In this document: piece by piece, positions 47,521 to 57,620 of the stretch
Layout of the letters: the number at the start of each line of letters is the position of its first letter
Numbering within the stretch: the stretch's first letter is position 1
Assembly: GCA_024500155.1 (NCBI GenBank)
Contig: CM044880.1
Location: forward strand, 434,001 to 498,000
Origin: Chenopodium formosanum
Lineage: Eukaryota > Streptophyta > Magnoliopsida > Caryophyllales > Amaranthaceae
Direction: 5' to 3'
Length of the DNA stretch: 64,000 nt
Notes under the pieces: generated by a model
Seen by the model: the letters and a program-made list of their open reading frames with translations, nothing else
Told to the model about the DNA's origin: nothing
The model's database searches: none
Made by a program: the position numbers and the translations under genes

Positions 47521-49079
47521 ATGATTCTTCCAATTGTACGAAATTCGAATTCCAACGTAGTTTTAGCTAAGAAGATCAAAGTTGGTGTTAAGGATCGCGG
47601 CTTATTTGTATTAGTATCGTTTGCAAGGATGAGAAACAATTTAGGATCATACAAAATGCGCGGTTTGATTGAGCTTATACAACTCTATAGAGCAAAAACA
47701 AACAACGCATTGGCTAATAATGCTGTTTTTTCGAATTCTAGGCGAAGAATTGGAGATAATAATGGCTCTTTTATTAATGTGCAATCTACTGGATGTAGAA
47801 AAATGGTTCGTGCTGAAGGTGCTTCTACTTCTGGCGGAACGTAAGAGTAAATAATTAATTAGCAAAGTTTATTAGCTATATCGCGATCTTAATTAGTTAT
47901 TAATGTAATTATATATGCAGGGGAGGCGATGGAAAGCCAACACCACCGTCACCTAAACCACCTTCTCCTAAACCACGGCCACCACCAGCTAGGCGTGTTT
48001 CGTGGTATGTATGTGTTTCATGATAATTTTCATCTTTAGTGGATGATTCTATGGTAGTCATTTTAAGAGATAGTTAGAAATCTTAGAACTGATATTGTTG
48101 TGATAATATTTTAGAGAATATGTTGTGAATATATATATCTGATCTATGATAGATTTATTATTATTGTAATATCATATCAGTATCACAATTTTATAATAGA
48201 TTTATTATTCTCATCACGTTTTCTCCGATAGCAATACAAAATGTGAGACAAATTAATTTATACGTATAATTTATATACGAGGATGTTGAGTGTAGATACA
48301 AATTAATTTAATAACGAGTTTGTTGTTTTACTTGTGCAGGATAAAAATGGTTTTAGGCTCTATGTTTTCTCTACTTCTAGCATTTTGGGCACCTAAATGG
48401 ACAACTCTTCTTAGAATAGGAGGTAATTGGTATTTATATATACTGAATACAGTACATAAACATTTAACCTTACATACATGACAATCTTTATTTATTTCAT
48501 TTTTTGATGTTGTTTAATATAATTATATATGATTATTATCAAATACATTAGGTGAGGCGGAAGTAGTGTTGAAAGAAGTAGAACAAGTGGCGGAAGTGGT
48601 AGAGAAGGTGGCAACTGTGACGGAGAGGCTTTCGGAGGAGGTGGCTAATGAACTTCCTGCTGGTAACAAATTTAAGGAAGCAGCTTTGGTTGTCGAGCAT
48701 GTTTCAGAGGAGGCTGCTAAGGATGCTCACTTGGCTGAAGAAATCATACATAAGGTAAACGCGTACCATATTTTTAGTAAATATGTAGTAGTATTAAGGC
48801 CATATTTATAGGTATGATTTTCTATAAATATCAACTAGTTTAATTGGTTAAGTTTTGACATAGGGTGATACCGTGATACTCTAAAAAGGATTTTGTGTTC
48901 TGTATGGCAACCATGTCACTGTGTGGATTTTGACTTCCTTGATTAAATAAGTTTGATTTTGTATTTTACATGATGTGCAGGTGGACGTGATGAAGCAAGA
49001 CTTTGAAGACGTGGAAGAGAAACTAGAACCTTTTATTGAAAAAATTGTACATGATAAAAAGTCTAACAACAAATTGTAG
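47521..49079 (+). CDS. Unrecognised plant protein: basic N-terminus, Pro-rich linker, hydrophobic segment, charged helices
   Basis: Five exons, 47521-47840, 47921-48004, 48340-48422, 48552-48754 and 48981-49079, keep frame at GT-AG joints and give 262 residues. The N-terminal 100 residues are rich in Arg, Lys, Ser and Asn and poor in acids, as in plastid import signals. A Gly/Pro linker follows (about 103-133, PTPPSPKPPSPKPRPPP), then a hydrophobic stretch (about 138-152, MVLGSMFSLLLAFWA) and about 100 residues of charged heptad-like helix (VEQVAEVVEKVATVTERL, HVSEEAAKDAHLAEEI). The layout resembles a group of plant proteins I have seen with a Pro-rich linker, one anchor and long helices, but I cannot name it. 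A role at a plastid membrane is a guess. Confidence 0.75.
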
Positions 49080-49510
49080 CAAACAGAAATTATCTCATTA
49101 CAATAATATCTCATTGTTTTCAATAATTAACTATTCCATGCTTTAAATTATGTTGATCTTCTAGAAGCAAACTCGTTGTGAATAGATTAAATTTGTTTTG
49201 GATTTAAATTTTGTCTGTATTACATGTATTTAGTCAATTTGGATACATCGTACATATACTTGGCTTCGTACTACACTACTACATATTTTGTATCATACGA
49301 TAATTTTTAAGCAGAATTTCACCTTGAGAAACATCTAGATTGCTTTTGATTGAATCTGTAAAATATAGCTCTTACTAGAAGTTTTAAACAACAAATTTCT
49401 TGCTTCTAAGCTATGACTTTGAGAATTGAGAAGCCAAAAATTGTCTTAAGATTTCAACATTATGCCACTATGAAAGAAATTTATTGCTTCTACGCTATGA
49501 GTAACTCAAC

Positions 49511-49552
<42 letters not shown>

Positions 49553-51261
49553 ATTTATTTATTTTTTAATGTAGAACACTAGAAATGTAACATATGGCAC
49601 TTTTTATCTTGCCATTACAATATGGGCCTTTTTATGGACCGTTGGCTCTTTTCTTTATATGGGCCTATTGTCCTAAATCCTAATAAAAAAAAAAAAGGAA
49701 AAAACAAAAAGTCGAACCAAACATTATTTTAGCCGGTTTTCAGTGAGTCAAATCGACTCGGCTGCACTCGGGACTTTGACTCAGTGGCTCTCCTCCGATT
49801 CATCTTCTGCTATCACACTCTTCAGGTTCTTTAACCAACAATTTTTTTTTTTTTTTATATAAACTGTATTATGTTGTTCATTTAGTTGATTAATTTACAT
49901 TCTTGAAACTAACAATTTAAATATTATTTATAATCTGCATTTATAGATTGTCTTCTTTATTCATTATGATTGAAAGGGTACTTAGATTGAAGAATACATA
50001 TATTGATCAGTTATTTTCTTTGAAGTTTACATTGAATTACTGAAAGAATGGAACTTTAAGGATTAGTAATTTGTTAAATTGAATTTTGATCCATTATTTT
50101 GGTTCTATTTGATATTTGATCTAGTTTTATGTGAAGTTTGGTAATTTTAGTTATTTTTATTTATAAGTTGGGGAGTGGAGTGAGCTGCAATGGAAAAATG
50201 ATGTAAAGAAGAATTAATTTCAGGTCTTAGGGTACTACCCCTAGAATTTAACCAACTAAGCTAGTTGACGGCCACAGTCCACTACATGGGGTGGAATCAA
50301 AATGAGGAAATTTGATACAATGAAAAGAATTGTTATAGTGGATTCTATAATCATGATTCCGCATTTGAAACTTTTCATGTTCTATTGCTATTGGAGATAT
50401 TGTTGGTGTTGCATTATGTTAGGAAAATGTGATTGAAGATTGTGTGGGATGAAGGACTAAATATTCCCCACCAATTTTCACTTGCATTTTTATTTTGGGA
50501 TCCCTTGGTTTTGTTATCTGTATATGACTGATGCTTGTGCTTAACATAAGAGCATTCCACTATATCGCTTTGTTGTATTTTACGTTTGTAGGGTAGAACA
50601 TGGTTGCCTTTTACAATTACACAAATCCCTTCTTCAGTAGAGTGAGAGATTTGATCCATTTTTAGAAACCCTTCCTGGAAGTATTTGTACATTGATGAAT
50701 GATGTGGTTGTGCTTGTGATTGTGTCTTATGTATAGTCCTTTCCTGTCCTCCATATGTTTACTTTGTACATTGATGTACTACCTCCGTTACAGATTATGT
50801 GCAACGATTTGACATAAAGCAGAGAGGAAAAATGTCTAATCGTTGCACATAACCTGTAACGGAGGTAGTATAATCTTATCATCACACAGTTTCTCATTGT
50901 TATGCTGAAAGTGTTGCTGTAGTGCTGATTATGAATGCTTGAACTTTACCTAAAGTAGGAAGCTTTTATATATCCGTGTTATTGTTGCCTTTATGTGTAT
51001 ACTACATCTGGTGAGCTTAGGTGTGTTTTGGAGCTCATGTAGTGGGAATCCTAACGAGGATCAATTTTTTGTTTTCAAGGTATGAGTTGGGGATGAAATG
51101 CAGACTCTACTCTTTGTCTTGCTATCAAATCTCTACCAGTGTGTCCCAGATCTGAGACAATCAACAATGCAAATGTGTTGACGTGGTTGAATAAGTAGTC
51201 CTGAATCTTCTGATAAGGGCCCTCATTGGCTTATATTACTTCACCATCTTTCCGTCAAGGA
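49080..51261. other. Spacer and 5' region of the ICMT gene
   Basis: A T run of more than 30 bases lies at 49513-49545. From about 49740 the sequence becomes less AT-rich (CGACTCGGCTGCACTCGG) and reaches a donor-like CTTCAG|GTTCTT near 49824, a plausible first untranslated exon of ICMT, with further splice-like sites near 51079. The Stowaway-like copy at 50779-50868 would lie in that leader intron. Confidence 0.45.
50779..50868. mobile_element. Stowaway-like MITE, 90 bp, copy 2
   Basis: Starts CTACCTCCGTTACAGATTA and ends TAACCTGTAACGGAGGTAG, flanked by TA at 50777-50778 and 50869-50870. Nearly the whole element folds back on itself. It matches the copy at 17350-17435 over its length, including ATTTGACATAAAG.AGAGAGG in the loop. 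Confidence 0.92.
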
Positions 51262-51855
51262 ATGACAGAACCCTTCAGCAATACTGCATGCAGACAAGTA
51301 TCTCAATTTGTTGTGGCTATAGTCTTTTTTCATGTTTCAGAGTATTTTTTAGCTGTTTACATTCATGGGAGATCAAATGTGACTCTCAAATCTCTTTTGA
51401 TAAGTAAAAATTACATCGTGGCAATGATATGCTCGTTGGTTGAGTACTGGCTTGAGATCACCTTCCTTCCTGGGTTGAAAGAGTATTGGTGGATAAGCAA
51501 CTCAGGCCTTGCCATGGTTGTCTTTGGGGAAATTATACGAAAAGTGGCAATGGTAACAGCTGGTCATGCTTTTACACATCTGATTAAAATTCATCATGAG
51601 GAGCAGCACAGACTAGTAACTCACGGAATTTATGGATTTGTGAGACATCCAGGTTATTGTGGCTTTTTCATCTGGTCAGTTGGCACTCAGATTATGCTGT
51701 TGAATCCCATTTGTACCCTATCATTTGCGGTGGTTGTTTGGAAGTTCTTTGCTGGCCGCATACCCTATGAAGAGTTTTTCTTGAGACAGTTCTTTGATGA
51801 TGAGTATGAAGAATATGCTCAAAGGGTCCCGTCCGGAATACCATTTGTGAAGTGA
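51262..51855 (+). CDS. ICMT: Protein-S-isoprenylcysteine O-methyltransferase (STE14/ICMT)
   Basis: One uninterrupted exon of 197 residues, the same length as Arabidopsis STE14B. The enzyme methylates the C-terminal prenylated cysteine of CaaX proteins (small GTPases and others) at the endoplasmic reticulum, using S-adenosylmethionine; in plants this damps abscisic acid signalling. The start MTEPFSNTACRQ matches the family start, and the frame upstream has no ATG. Several membrane segments are visible (SQFVVAIVFFHVSEYFLAVY, IVAMICSLVEYW). The conserved C-terminal half has RHPGYCGFFIWSVGTQ, a substrate and cofactor pocket motif, and RIPYEEFFLRQFF with the paired glutamates. No damage seen. Confidence 0.95.
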   Translation: MTEPFSNTACRQVSQFVVAIVFFHVSEYFLAVYIHGRSNVTLKSLLISKNYIVAMICSLVEYWLEITFLPGLKEYWWISNSGLAMVVFGEIIRKVAMVTAGHAFTHLIKIHHEEQHRLVTHGIYGFVRHPGYCGFFIWSVGTQIMLLNPICTLSFAVVVWKFFAGRIPYEEFFLRQFFDDEYEEYAQRVPSGIPFVK

Positions 51856-52945
51856 AAACTTTCCTTGTCTGTCATGCACGTCTTCATCTGTCAGCAACAA
51901 GATTTGCTTAGAATCAGGTTAGATGTTCTCCAACCTTATCTGAATACTATAAGCTGGATGCTTAGTTGCTCAAATTTTCCTTTGTTTCCATGGTGTAGCA
52001 TTGTACACATGTATTTTGAGTTTTGGTGTTTCTAGAATGCTAAGTACTTTGATTGAGTTGGTAGATAAAAGATGCCATGAACAAACTTTCATGCTTTCTC
52101 TTTATCTGCTTAAAGGTTTGGGAAATAAAGGCGATTGTACCTGTTTCACCATTGTATTGATACAGTCAATATATGTACAAAATCAATGAATCTACACCCG
52201 AATGTTGGGAGTGGCTTTTATAAAAGCAAAACCTTGGCACATTTACTCTCATAGTCTCGTGATATGTTTTTCTTAGTTTATTTTTCTTGCCCCTTTGGTA
52301 AACTTCTCGAATAGTAAAAATCCTGAAAAACAGAAATTTTAAGAAGTGGATCCATCATAAATAATCACATAGAACCTCTCATCCAAGAGATTAAAACTGT
52401 ATATGACTCCCCTGTGACCTTATCCAAGTGGTGGTGTGACGTTTGCTATTTGACTTATGGATAAATCCTAGAAGAACATGAATTTAATCAGGTATTTCCT
52501 GGCAATGCCAATGCCATGCATCCTTTGCCTATTTTATCAAAAAGTGCTTGGGTTTAGGGAAAGGAGTAGCCAAATAGAGTTCTAAAACGGGCTTTTACTT
52601 GAGAAGTATTATTATTTAGGGAATAAGGCTAAGTGAAGCTCACCTATTTATTTATTTTTTTAATTACTGATCCTTCCCTATGGGATTGACTCACATCTGA
52701 CCTAATTGCTAAGCCTATCAAGAGAGAGTAATAACATCATCAGATTTTAGATTGATCTCAATAAATCTATGCCTAAATTATTTTGGAATAGTTTATAGGT
52801 ATTGTCAACAATAATGCTTGAAGTTGTTAAATGAAAAGAATATATTATGAAGTTGATAAGGTTTGACCTTAAAAGTTAGATTTATCCTATTTTATTGAGG
52901 ACTTGTGACAGAGGGAATCTTTGGAGCTATGAAAGTATGGCTTCC

Positions 52946-53199
52946 GGTGTGTTTGGATAGAAGGAAATGGAAGGAAAAGAAGGGGAGGGAAATGGAGAGA
53001 TGTGATATCTTTCATTTGGATAAAAAATGAGGAAGTAAAGGAATTGGAGGGGAGAGAAATGGAGAGAGGAAATTGATCCCTTCAACAATGGAGAGATTTG
53101 GAAGGAAAACTCATCATTCTTCTCTCCCCTTCCTTTCCCTCCCCTCCTCTTCTCCTCCCTCCCCTTCTTTTCCTTCCTCTTATGTTATCCAAACACACT
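52946..53199. mobile_element. Fold-back MITE of unassigned superfamily, 254 bp
   Basis: The left end GGTGTGTTTGGATAGAAGG and the right end (complement: CAGTGTGTTTGGATAACATA) form inverted repeats, followed inside by purine-rich GGAAGGAAAAGAAGGGGAGG on the left and its pyrimidine-rich counterpart on the right. The purine/pyrimidine arms can pair over most of the element. No clear target duplication was found, so the superfamily is open; GTGTTTGG ends occur in several MITE groups. Confidence 0.72.
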
Positions 53200-53450
53200 G
53201 TTCATGAAAATCAATGAGATTTTCAGGAACAGCAATAGTTGAAGTAATCAAACTCATTAGTTTTGCTGTGGTATACTGCTATGAATATGGGAAATTGTTT
53301 CACACCAAAACTGGTGAGTACATAGAATGACAGACATTTAGCAGTATAAAATTTCCAGTAAGAATATAACCAAAAATAAGAATTACACAATTACATGATA
53401 ATGTAATCAAAATAGGAATACAAATGAAGTTTACTTTACTGAAATAATCA

Positions 53451-53470
53451 GGGGGGGGGGGGGGGGGGGG
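53451..53470 (+). repeat. Homopolymer of 20 G
   Basis: Twenty consecutive G residues after AATCA. Such runs are rare in AT-rich plant DNA and error-prone in sequencing, so the exact length is uncertain. Confidence 0.85.
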
Positions 53471-53895
53471 AAGACAAGAATTACATGTAAAACCTATAGC
53501 CCTTCGGTCTAGAAATTTTGTCCACTTCATACTATGAGTTGCTGATGTGAATCACGATTTATGTCAGTTATAGTAAAAGTAGACAAACTTTTTCAGACTT
53601 CAGAGATAGTACAGGCTACCCCCAGTCCCCTGTTACAAAGGTATATGCATACACCAGGAGCACTTGCTGTTAGGTGTGGCTATATTGCCAATAGCTTCTC
53701 TTCCCTTAAAATCTTTGAGGATGGGCGTGTCTTTGAATGATCGATCAAAAGTGATAGACAAAAGTAAAGGAGATATGCTACATATGAGTATGTGAGATGT
53801 GTAAAGCTAGATAGGCTGAATTTCAGAAAATCTCGGAGAAGATGATGATAAGATTGTATTACCATGAAGATGATTACCTTAGATCCCCAATAATG

Positions 53896-54207
53896 TCACC
53901 TATAGATAGGAGGAGGGGGAGGGGAAAGGGAAGGGGTAGGAGTTGGTGGTGCTAAAAAAGTGCGTATTGGAGCTCGCTGAGGTGGTGGTGGTGCTCGGAT
54001 CGGTGGTCTTCGCCGTCTGCCAAGACTCCTTAGCACCCTTAGTGGTCGTATAGGGAGGGTCTCTGAAATTGTTTGGTGGACTAACCCATTTGGTTGGGAG
54101 AGTATTAGTCGACCGTTTGCTATCTCAAGGTACTGGGACCTAGCAGTCAAGATCATACTTGCTAGCATGGCTACTAACAGCAGACTTACCGTGTTTTTGA
54201 ACCCCAT
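53896..54207 (-). CDS. Secreted Arg/Pro-rich peptide, family A copy 1
   Basis: Encodes 103 residues. Residues 1-24 form a clear signal peptide (MGFKNTVSLLLVAMLASMIL). Next comes the family core: YLEIANGRLILSQPNG, then SETLPIRPLRVL, a basic knot GRRRRPP, and a proline-rich tail ending in PPIYR. Two further copies (55661-55936 and 61621-61908) share signal, core, basic knot, RAP motif and the final YR. The ATG is preceded by GGTTGAAATTAA in all three. No cysteines occur in the mature part, so it is not a defensin-type peptide. I do not recognise the family; the basic sites could be cleavage points of a propeptide, but this is inference. Confidence 0.72.
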   Translation of the reverse strand: MGFKNTVSLLLVAMLASMILTARSQYLEIANGRLILSQPNGLVHQTISETLPIRPLRVLRSLGRRRRPPIRAPPPPQRAPIRTFLAPPTPTPSLSPPPPPIYR

Positions 54208-54926
54208 TTAATTTCAACCCTCAAAACTCATGAATATGAATAAAGGACTTGTGATTAGAAACAGAGTTTGTTGAAAATTTCATAGTAGGTATGTGAGGCT
54301 ATTATAATACGGAACTACGTGAGGTTTGATCGGACTTTAAGGACATGCTACCCATTGTTTATTTTTCCACGTTACTAAGTACAACGTACAACTGTACGAG
54401 TATATACTCCGTATAATATCGTTTTCTAGGACTTGTTTAATTAATAGCGTTGTTGTACCTACTTGATTTATAATTTATTAAGCAAGATATGTAAACTTGG
54501 TCAATTCAACTCTTAGATTTCTTTGTTTAATAGATTTGACCACCAAACCACTTTAATCACTGTCACTGAGCGAGATGTTTAATTGGAAAAAAAATGCCCC
54601 TAAGCTCAAAATTAACCCGTAATTTCCTCTCGATTTTTTTTTATTTTTTTTATTATTTTTACATCAATACTTATCACTTATATTCCATAGGAAATTGTCG
54701 GAAATCATTCAAATCAACACCTACTTTGTATCATCCTCCTGCAGTCCTGCTTAAGCAGACAAATCTTATGGAGTTGATATACAATTGAATGATAACAATG
54801 TCTAGTATTTAATGAAAGTATTTTCCTCCAAAAATGCTGACCAGAGCTAATATTGGACCGTATCTGTCTTAAAAAGGCAAAAACCATTGCACTCTCGGTG
54901 TTATGCCAATTTTTGACACAGCAAGA
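54208..54926. other. Array spacer upstream of family A copy 1
   Basis: Includes an AT-rich TATTATAATA box on the minus strand near 54299-54310, about 95 bases before the ATG. The same box precedes the other two A genes (near 56016 and 62010), which supports a shared promoter. The open frame at 54594-54788 is not credible. Confidence 0.5.
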
Positions 54927-55037
54927 CTATGTGAAGGTGGTGGACGGGGCACATTTTGCAGCTGAGGGGTTAACAGTTAATGCCATTAAAACTAGCAACA
55001 CTGCCAATAGGAAACACATCACATATTGGATTCTCAT
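54927..55037 (-). pseudogene. Family C copy 1, small secreted peptide with shifted tail
   Basis: The frame from ATG 55037 gives 36 residues: signal-like MRIQYVMCFLLAVLLVLMAL, then a short different end. Compared with the intact copy at 62478-62648, the signal region aligns base by base and the DNA for the PPPSPSP segment is present (CCACCACCTTCAC), but in another frame, so the reading frame has shifted by one base and stops early. It may be a dead copy or a shorter variant. Confidence 0.6.
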
Positions 55038-55660
55038 GTTTTCTACCCATAAACTTGACGAAAATGGTAATGATTTTAGGCTTATTAAAAAAAAACTGTG
55101 AATTGTGGAGATAATATCATTGATTTGTTCTGTGTGCATGATTTATGTCATCTTGCTGTAACCTTTGTGAAAATGAAACTCTTACTTATTGCTTGACCAC
55201 TAAAGATAATGAAGTTGAACGAGTAATATATTGGAAAATACAAAGAGAAGAAAAGCGCAGCAATGAACCATGAGTGATTAGAGCAAAATGACTTATTGAG
55301 TAGCAATAATACAGATATGGTGTAGGAAAATAAAACAAGCTGATTTAGCTAGGCCATCTAAACTGACATATTCTCAGATATATAAACACAGGAAACATAA
55401 CATACTATGTGTAGTGCAAAACAGAGAAAAAAATAGGAATGATAGGTGACAGTGGTCGTCAATCTATTCTTTGGTTGAGGCTTCAGTGTAGGATCCTAGT
55501 CTGGTGGTTCCCTAAACATCCTCAGGTGGGGATGGTCGTTGAATGTCTCAACGTCAGAATCGTCTACTGGAGTTGATGGTGAATTTCAGAAAATCTTAGG
55601 AGAAAATAATGATAAGATTGTATTACCATGAAGATGATAGCCTTAAAATCCCCAATAATG
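55038..55660. other. Array spacer with repeated flank motifs
   Basis: Holds GACCACTAAAGATAATGAAG (55195) and AGGCCATCTAAACTGACAT (55351), both repeated in the other spacers of the array (GACC motif near 56195, 61124, 62846 and 63806; AGGCCATC near 56343, 59089, 61292 and 63954). These show that whole gene-plus-spacer segments were duplicated. Confidence 0.7.
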
Positions 55661-55936
55661 TCACCTGTAGGTAAGAGGTGGTGGCACTTGTTGACTTTGC
55701 CCTGGAGCTCGGTGTGGTGCTGGCAGTGTGCTAACTGGTGGTCTTCGCCGTCTGCTAATAGTCTCTAGCATCCTTGTGGGTCGTCTAGGGAGGGTCTCTG
55801 GCACTGGTTGCTGGACAAACCCATTTGGTAGGGAGAGTATTAGTCGGCCGTTTGCAATCTCAAGGTACTTTGTGGTCAAGGCTATACTAGCTAGCATGGC
55901 TATTAAAAGCATACTTGACACAATTTTGATCCCCAT
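55661..55936 (-). CDS. Secreted Arg/Pro-rich peptide, family A copy 2
   Basis: Encodes 91 residues: signal peptide MGIKIVSSMLLIAMLASIAL, then KYLEIANGRLILSLPNGFVQ, QPVPETLPRRPTRML, the basic knot SRRRRPPV, the RAPG motif and the final YR. It is shorter than copy 1 because of a reduced proline tail. The conserved block (EIANGRLILSLPNGFVQQPV) is kept nearly unchanged in copy 3, while flanking residues vary, which suggests selection on that segment. Minus strand, same orientation as all genes of the array. Function unknown. Confidence 0.74.
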   Translation of the reverse strand: MGIKIVSSMLLIAMLASIALTTKYLEIANGRLILSLPNGFVQQPVPETLPRRPTRMLETISRRRRPPVSTLPAPHRAPGQSQQVPPPLTYR

Positions 55937-56474
55937 TTAATTTCAACCCACTAATCTTATGAAGAAACAAGGACTTAAAGAAACAAAATTGGTAGCAGGT
56001 GTGTATGTGAGGTTATTATAATATGAAGATATAGAGGATTTAATCAGAATTTCAGGGTAAGTTACCAATTGTTTATTTGTTTTGGTTTTCCATTTTACAA
56101 AGTACAAGTACAAGTATAATGTTATTGAATTTTTCTGGAGTCTATTTAATTAATTGTGTCGTTATATCCACTTGATTTAGAATATAATAAGCCTGACCAC
56201 TAAAGATAATGAAGTTAAACGAGTAATTTTACTCTTTCAAAAAACGAAGAGAAGAAAAGCATAGCAAACATGATGAGGGACCAAAGCAAAATGACCGAAT
56301 CAATAGCAAACAGAAGAACGGATTTGAAGGTTTTCTTTATCCCAGGCCATCAAAATTGATAATAGACATATTCACGTAGCTACATGCACTAGTAACATAC
56401 TACTAGTAGCACTGGTTAATTTAACAGTGGTCGCCAGTAGAAAATTGAACATCCTCGATAATTGGTGGTGGTGG
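55937..56474. other. Array spacer
   Basis: Carries the A-gene TATA-like box (near 56010-56020), one GACCACTAAAGATAATGAAG (56195) and one AGGCCATCAAAATTGA (56343). It ends at the stop of family B copy 1. Confidence 0.6.
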
Positions 56475-56775
56475 TTAATTATCTGGTGGTGATGGTGGTG
56501 GTGGTTGATCGTCATTTACTGGTGGTGACTGTGGTGGTGGTTGGACGTCATTTACTGGTGGTGACTGTGGTGGTGGTTGATCTTCATTTACTGGTGGTGG
56601 TTGATCGTCATTTACTGGTGGTGGTTGATCATTATCTACTGGTGGTGACTGTGGTGGTGGTTGATCGTCATCTACTGGTGGTGACTGCGATGGTGGTTGA
56701 TAGTCATCATCAGATGGTGACTCTGGTGTTGGTTGATCGTCATCAAATGATGGTGACTCTGGTGTTGGTTGATCG
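56475..56775 (-). repeat. Coding minisatellite in family B copy 1
   Basis: Units of about 24-36 bases based on CATTTACTGGTGGTGACTGT and GGTGGTGGTTGATCGTCAT (plus strand) encode repeated QPPPQSPPVNDD-type peptide. Unit length is a multiple of three, so repeat number can change without breaking the frame. Confidence 0.85.
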
Positions 56776-57320
56776 TCATCATCTGATGGCGACGGCGATT
56801 TTAAAAAATTATTATCAGGGCCAGGGGATGGTGTATGTGTTGGGGTTGCAACAAAAGCAGGACTTGGGGGTTGGACCCTAGAATTTTCTGGACCATCCGC
56901 AGGAGCGGGAGCTCCTAACGGAGGATAATCCCCATAATCTATGACTATGGGTGGTTGCACTGGAGATGGATTGTCAGCGATCACAGATCCTGGCGTTGGA
57001 TTCGTGCCCCCTAGCGGTGCCGGAGGAATAAAATCATCTGCAGGTGTTTCCATGACTAGAGATGGAGGAGGGGGCATTGCCCTTGGAGTTGGTGTAGGGG
57101 GTATCATGGGTGGAGTAGGTGGTAAATCTGGTTGGAAAATGTTAAGAAAAAACAATGCCAGACTAAACACCGTAGCAGGTGACAATACCGAGGCTGGGGC
57201 AGGCGCAAGCGCAGGCGCAGGTGGCATGGCCATCTGAGGTTGGGCTTTTGTGTTGAAAGCCATAGTTGCCAGTATTACTACCATTAATAGTAAACTCTTC
57301 ATACTACCATGGCCTGCCAT
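56475..57320 (-). CDS. Secreted hydroxyproline-rich-type protein, family B copy 1
   Basis: Encodes 281 residues without an intron. Order: MAGHGSMKSLLLMVVILATM signal peptide; QAQP-like start of the mature part; an arabinogalactan-like PAPALAPAPAS stretch; a second hydrophobic segment TVFSLALFFLNIFQPDLPP; then a long Pro-rich region. The last 110 residues are tandem repeats around QPPPQSPPVDDD, alternating acidic and PPP blocks. Pro stretches of this kind are usually hydroxylated and glycosylated in the plant cell wall (extensin/AGP class), an inference here. The SP2-4 and cross-link YxY motifs of classical extensins are not seen. The VFSLALFFLNI segment is nearly identical in all B copies, so it matters more than the variable tail. 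A TATATAAA box sits only about 40 bases before the ATG. Confidence 0.8.
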   Translation of the reverse strand: MAGHGSMKSLLLMVVILATMAFNTKAQPQMAMPPAPALAPAPASVLSPATVFSLALFFLNIFQPDLPPTPPMIPPTPTPRAMPPPPSLVMETPADDFIPPAPLGGTNPTPGSVIADNPSPVQPPIVIDYGDYPPLGAPAPADGPENSRVQPPSPAFVATPTHTPSPGPDNNFLKSPSPSDDDDQPTPESPSFDDDQPTPESPSDDDYQPPSQSPPVDDDQPPPQSPPVDNDQPPPVNDDQPPPVNEDQPPPQSPPVNDVQPPPQSPPVNDDQPPPPSPPDN

Positions 57321-57359
57321 TTCAATTATGTTCTCATCCCACCAAGTTTATTTTGAGAC

Positions 57360-57367
57360 TTTATATA
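57360..57367 (-). promoter_or_regulatory. TATA box of family B copy 1
   Basis: TATATAAA on the minus strand in the context AGTTATATAAAGTCTCAAA. The same context recurs at the other two B genes (near 59976-59983 and 63609-63616). Its closeness to the ATG (about 40 bases) implies a very short leader, or use of the second Met (MKSLLL, 18 bases on). Confidence 0.6.
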
Positions 57368-57620
57368 ACTCTTGAGAAGGTTTAACAAGATCATTTTTCC
57401 TTCAAATTGCCTTAAATTACATAAAAGTAATAATGTACAGAGATATTGATATGATCTTTTCATTCATTTGACAATTTGAAAACTCAAAGAGTGGTAAGTG
57501 CCTGTCCACGAATCAATTAATTACAAAAAAAGAACTAGTAGTAATAAGCTAGCTAGCTTAAAAACACTAAGCTTGTATTGTTCTCTCTTCTTTTTTATTT
57601 TTTCAACGAGGAAATTCAAG

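Larger units (their letters stand above)
51856..53895. other. ICMT 3' flank and spacer before the secreted-protein array
   Basis: Non-coding apart from a fold-back element (52946-53199) and a run of 20 G (53451-53470). Short frames here look random. Confidence 0.5.

Noticed and set aside
51226..51261. Twelve-residue N-terminal extension of ICMT
   Set aside because: That frame begins at TTG, not ATG; the next Met gives the family-typical start and length.
56462..57237. Plus-strand open frames (Val/Gly-rich) opposite family B genes
   Set aside because: They are complements of proline codons (GGT/GGG) in the B genes, with no signal or domain of their own.
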